This document shows positions 63,801 through 64,000 of a DNA stretch of 64,000 bases, one piece after another. The translations under genes were made by a program, and so were the position numbers. The stretch is from NCBI RefSeq assembly GCF_031460495.1, contig NZ_JAVKTS010000006.1:1-64000 (forward strand). The letters run 5' to 3'. Under the pieces are notes generated by a model. That model did no database searches. It saw nothing but the letters and a program-made list of their open reading frames with translations, and was not told the origin of the DNA. Position 1 is the stretch's first letter; each line of letters begins with the position of its first letter. The stretch comes from Tissierella sp. Lineage in GTDB: Bacteria; Bacillota; Clostridia; Tissierellales; Tissierellaceae.

Positions 63801-64000
63801 TTAGTCTTCTATTAGTAGTACATAGCCTTCGTCAAGGGATGAAACCTTTTCTTTTACTGCGTATACCTTTGCCCCTACTCTTAGGTTGTAGATTTTATCT
63901 ATTGGCAGTGGAAGGTCGTTTAAGAGTATGACTGATTTCCTTATGTCCATTGTTTCATCTGCTATGTTTTCCCATCTATTATTTAACGTATTGTAGTTCT
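63801..64000 (-). CDS. C-terminal end of an unrecognised protein (partial)
   Basis: The 3' end of a gene running off the right edge; about 66 codons are visible. It ends YNLRVGAKVYAVKEKVSS then LDEGYVLLIED. Mostly beta-strand-like, no motif recognised. It lies 12 bases before the SLH gene and is therefore part of its operon; it may be another surface or export-related protein. Confidence 0.6.
   Translation of the reverse strand, partial: NYNTLNNRWENIADETMDIRKSVILLNDLPLPIDKIYNLRVGAKVYAVKEKVSSLDEGYVLLIED

Overview
The window reads as a low-GC, spore-former-like anaerobic Firmicute, probably Clostridia/Tissierellia. The basis is the AT-rich sequence, strong GGAGG ribosome binding sites, SLH-anchored surface proteins, the DUF1659/DUF2922/YvrJ small-gene trio, and the PxpABC-Pcp and CstA-LytTS sets. 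There is no rRNA, tRNA, CRISPR array or transposase gene. Most genes are on the minus strand. Family names come from reading the proteins, not from a database search.

Layout. Positions 1-8173 hold secreted surface proteins: the N-terminus of one exported precursor, a large subtilisin-like protease, and an SLH/beta-helix/FIVAR protein. At 8.6-9.9 kb three tiny plus-strand genes converge on a sigma-70-type factor; a ComK-like gene follows. At 10.7-14.8 kb a CstA transporter lies next to a LytS/LytT two-component system, with two direct repeats that look like a LytTR site in front of cstA. At 14.8-18.0 kb is the 5-oxoproline operon pxpA-pxpB-pxpC-pcp. At 18.0-22.6 kb are a CitMHS-type transporter and an AtuA/AtuC-type pair behind a textbook sigma-54 promoter, with their own enhancer-binding activator. 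At 22.6-27.2 kb are housekeeping and signalling genes (trmB, TPR-GGDEF, a small membrane protein, a HAD phosphatase, an amidase).

Positions 27.3-58.4 kb are a cell-envelope glycan region. A plus-strand AlgI-like cassette (MBOAT plus two SGNH-type proteins) converges on an acyltransferase-3 protein. From 54.1 kb leftward runs a long minus-strand operon of about 18-22 kb. It starts with a winged-helix/Rossmann regulator behind a clear promoter. It then carries an EpsG-like membrane protein, an HpcH/HpaI-type aldolase, a phosphoglycosyl transferase, a cytoplasmic NHL-repeat protein, an ATP-grasp protein, one GT-B-like protein and a complete-looking CMP-legionaminic acid pathway (LegB, LegC, PtmE-like, LegH, LegI, LegG, LegF). 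Interspersed are a deacetylase, a GNAT and two Gfo/Idh oxidoreductases, followed by a MurJ/Wzx-type flippase and a PglF/CapD-type dehydratase. A separate unit upstream carries a chain-length (Wzz) protein and a Wzy/ligase-family polymerase with unusual extra domains. Positions 58.5-64 kb hold the presumed main S-layer protein with strong promoters, a second SLH protein and a truncated gene.

Main points of interest: the legionaminic acid locus has almost no glycosyltransferases but several enzymes unusual for such loci. The regulatory DNA is rich: a LytTR repeat pair, a sigma-54 promoter with upstream repeats, a duplicated promoter-leader block, an SD-sequestering hairpin, and a dispersed GGGACA palindrome family used as terminators and partly as coding sequence.
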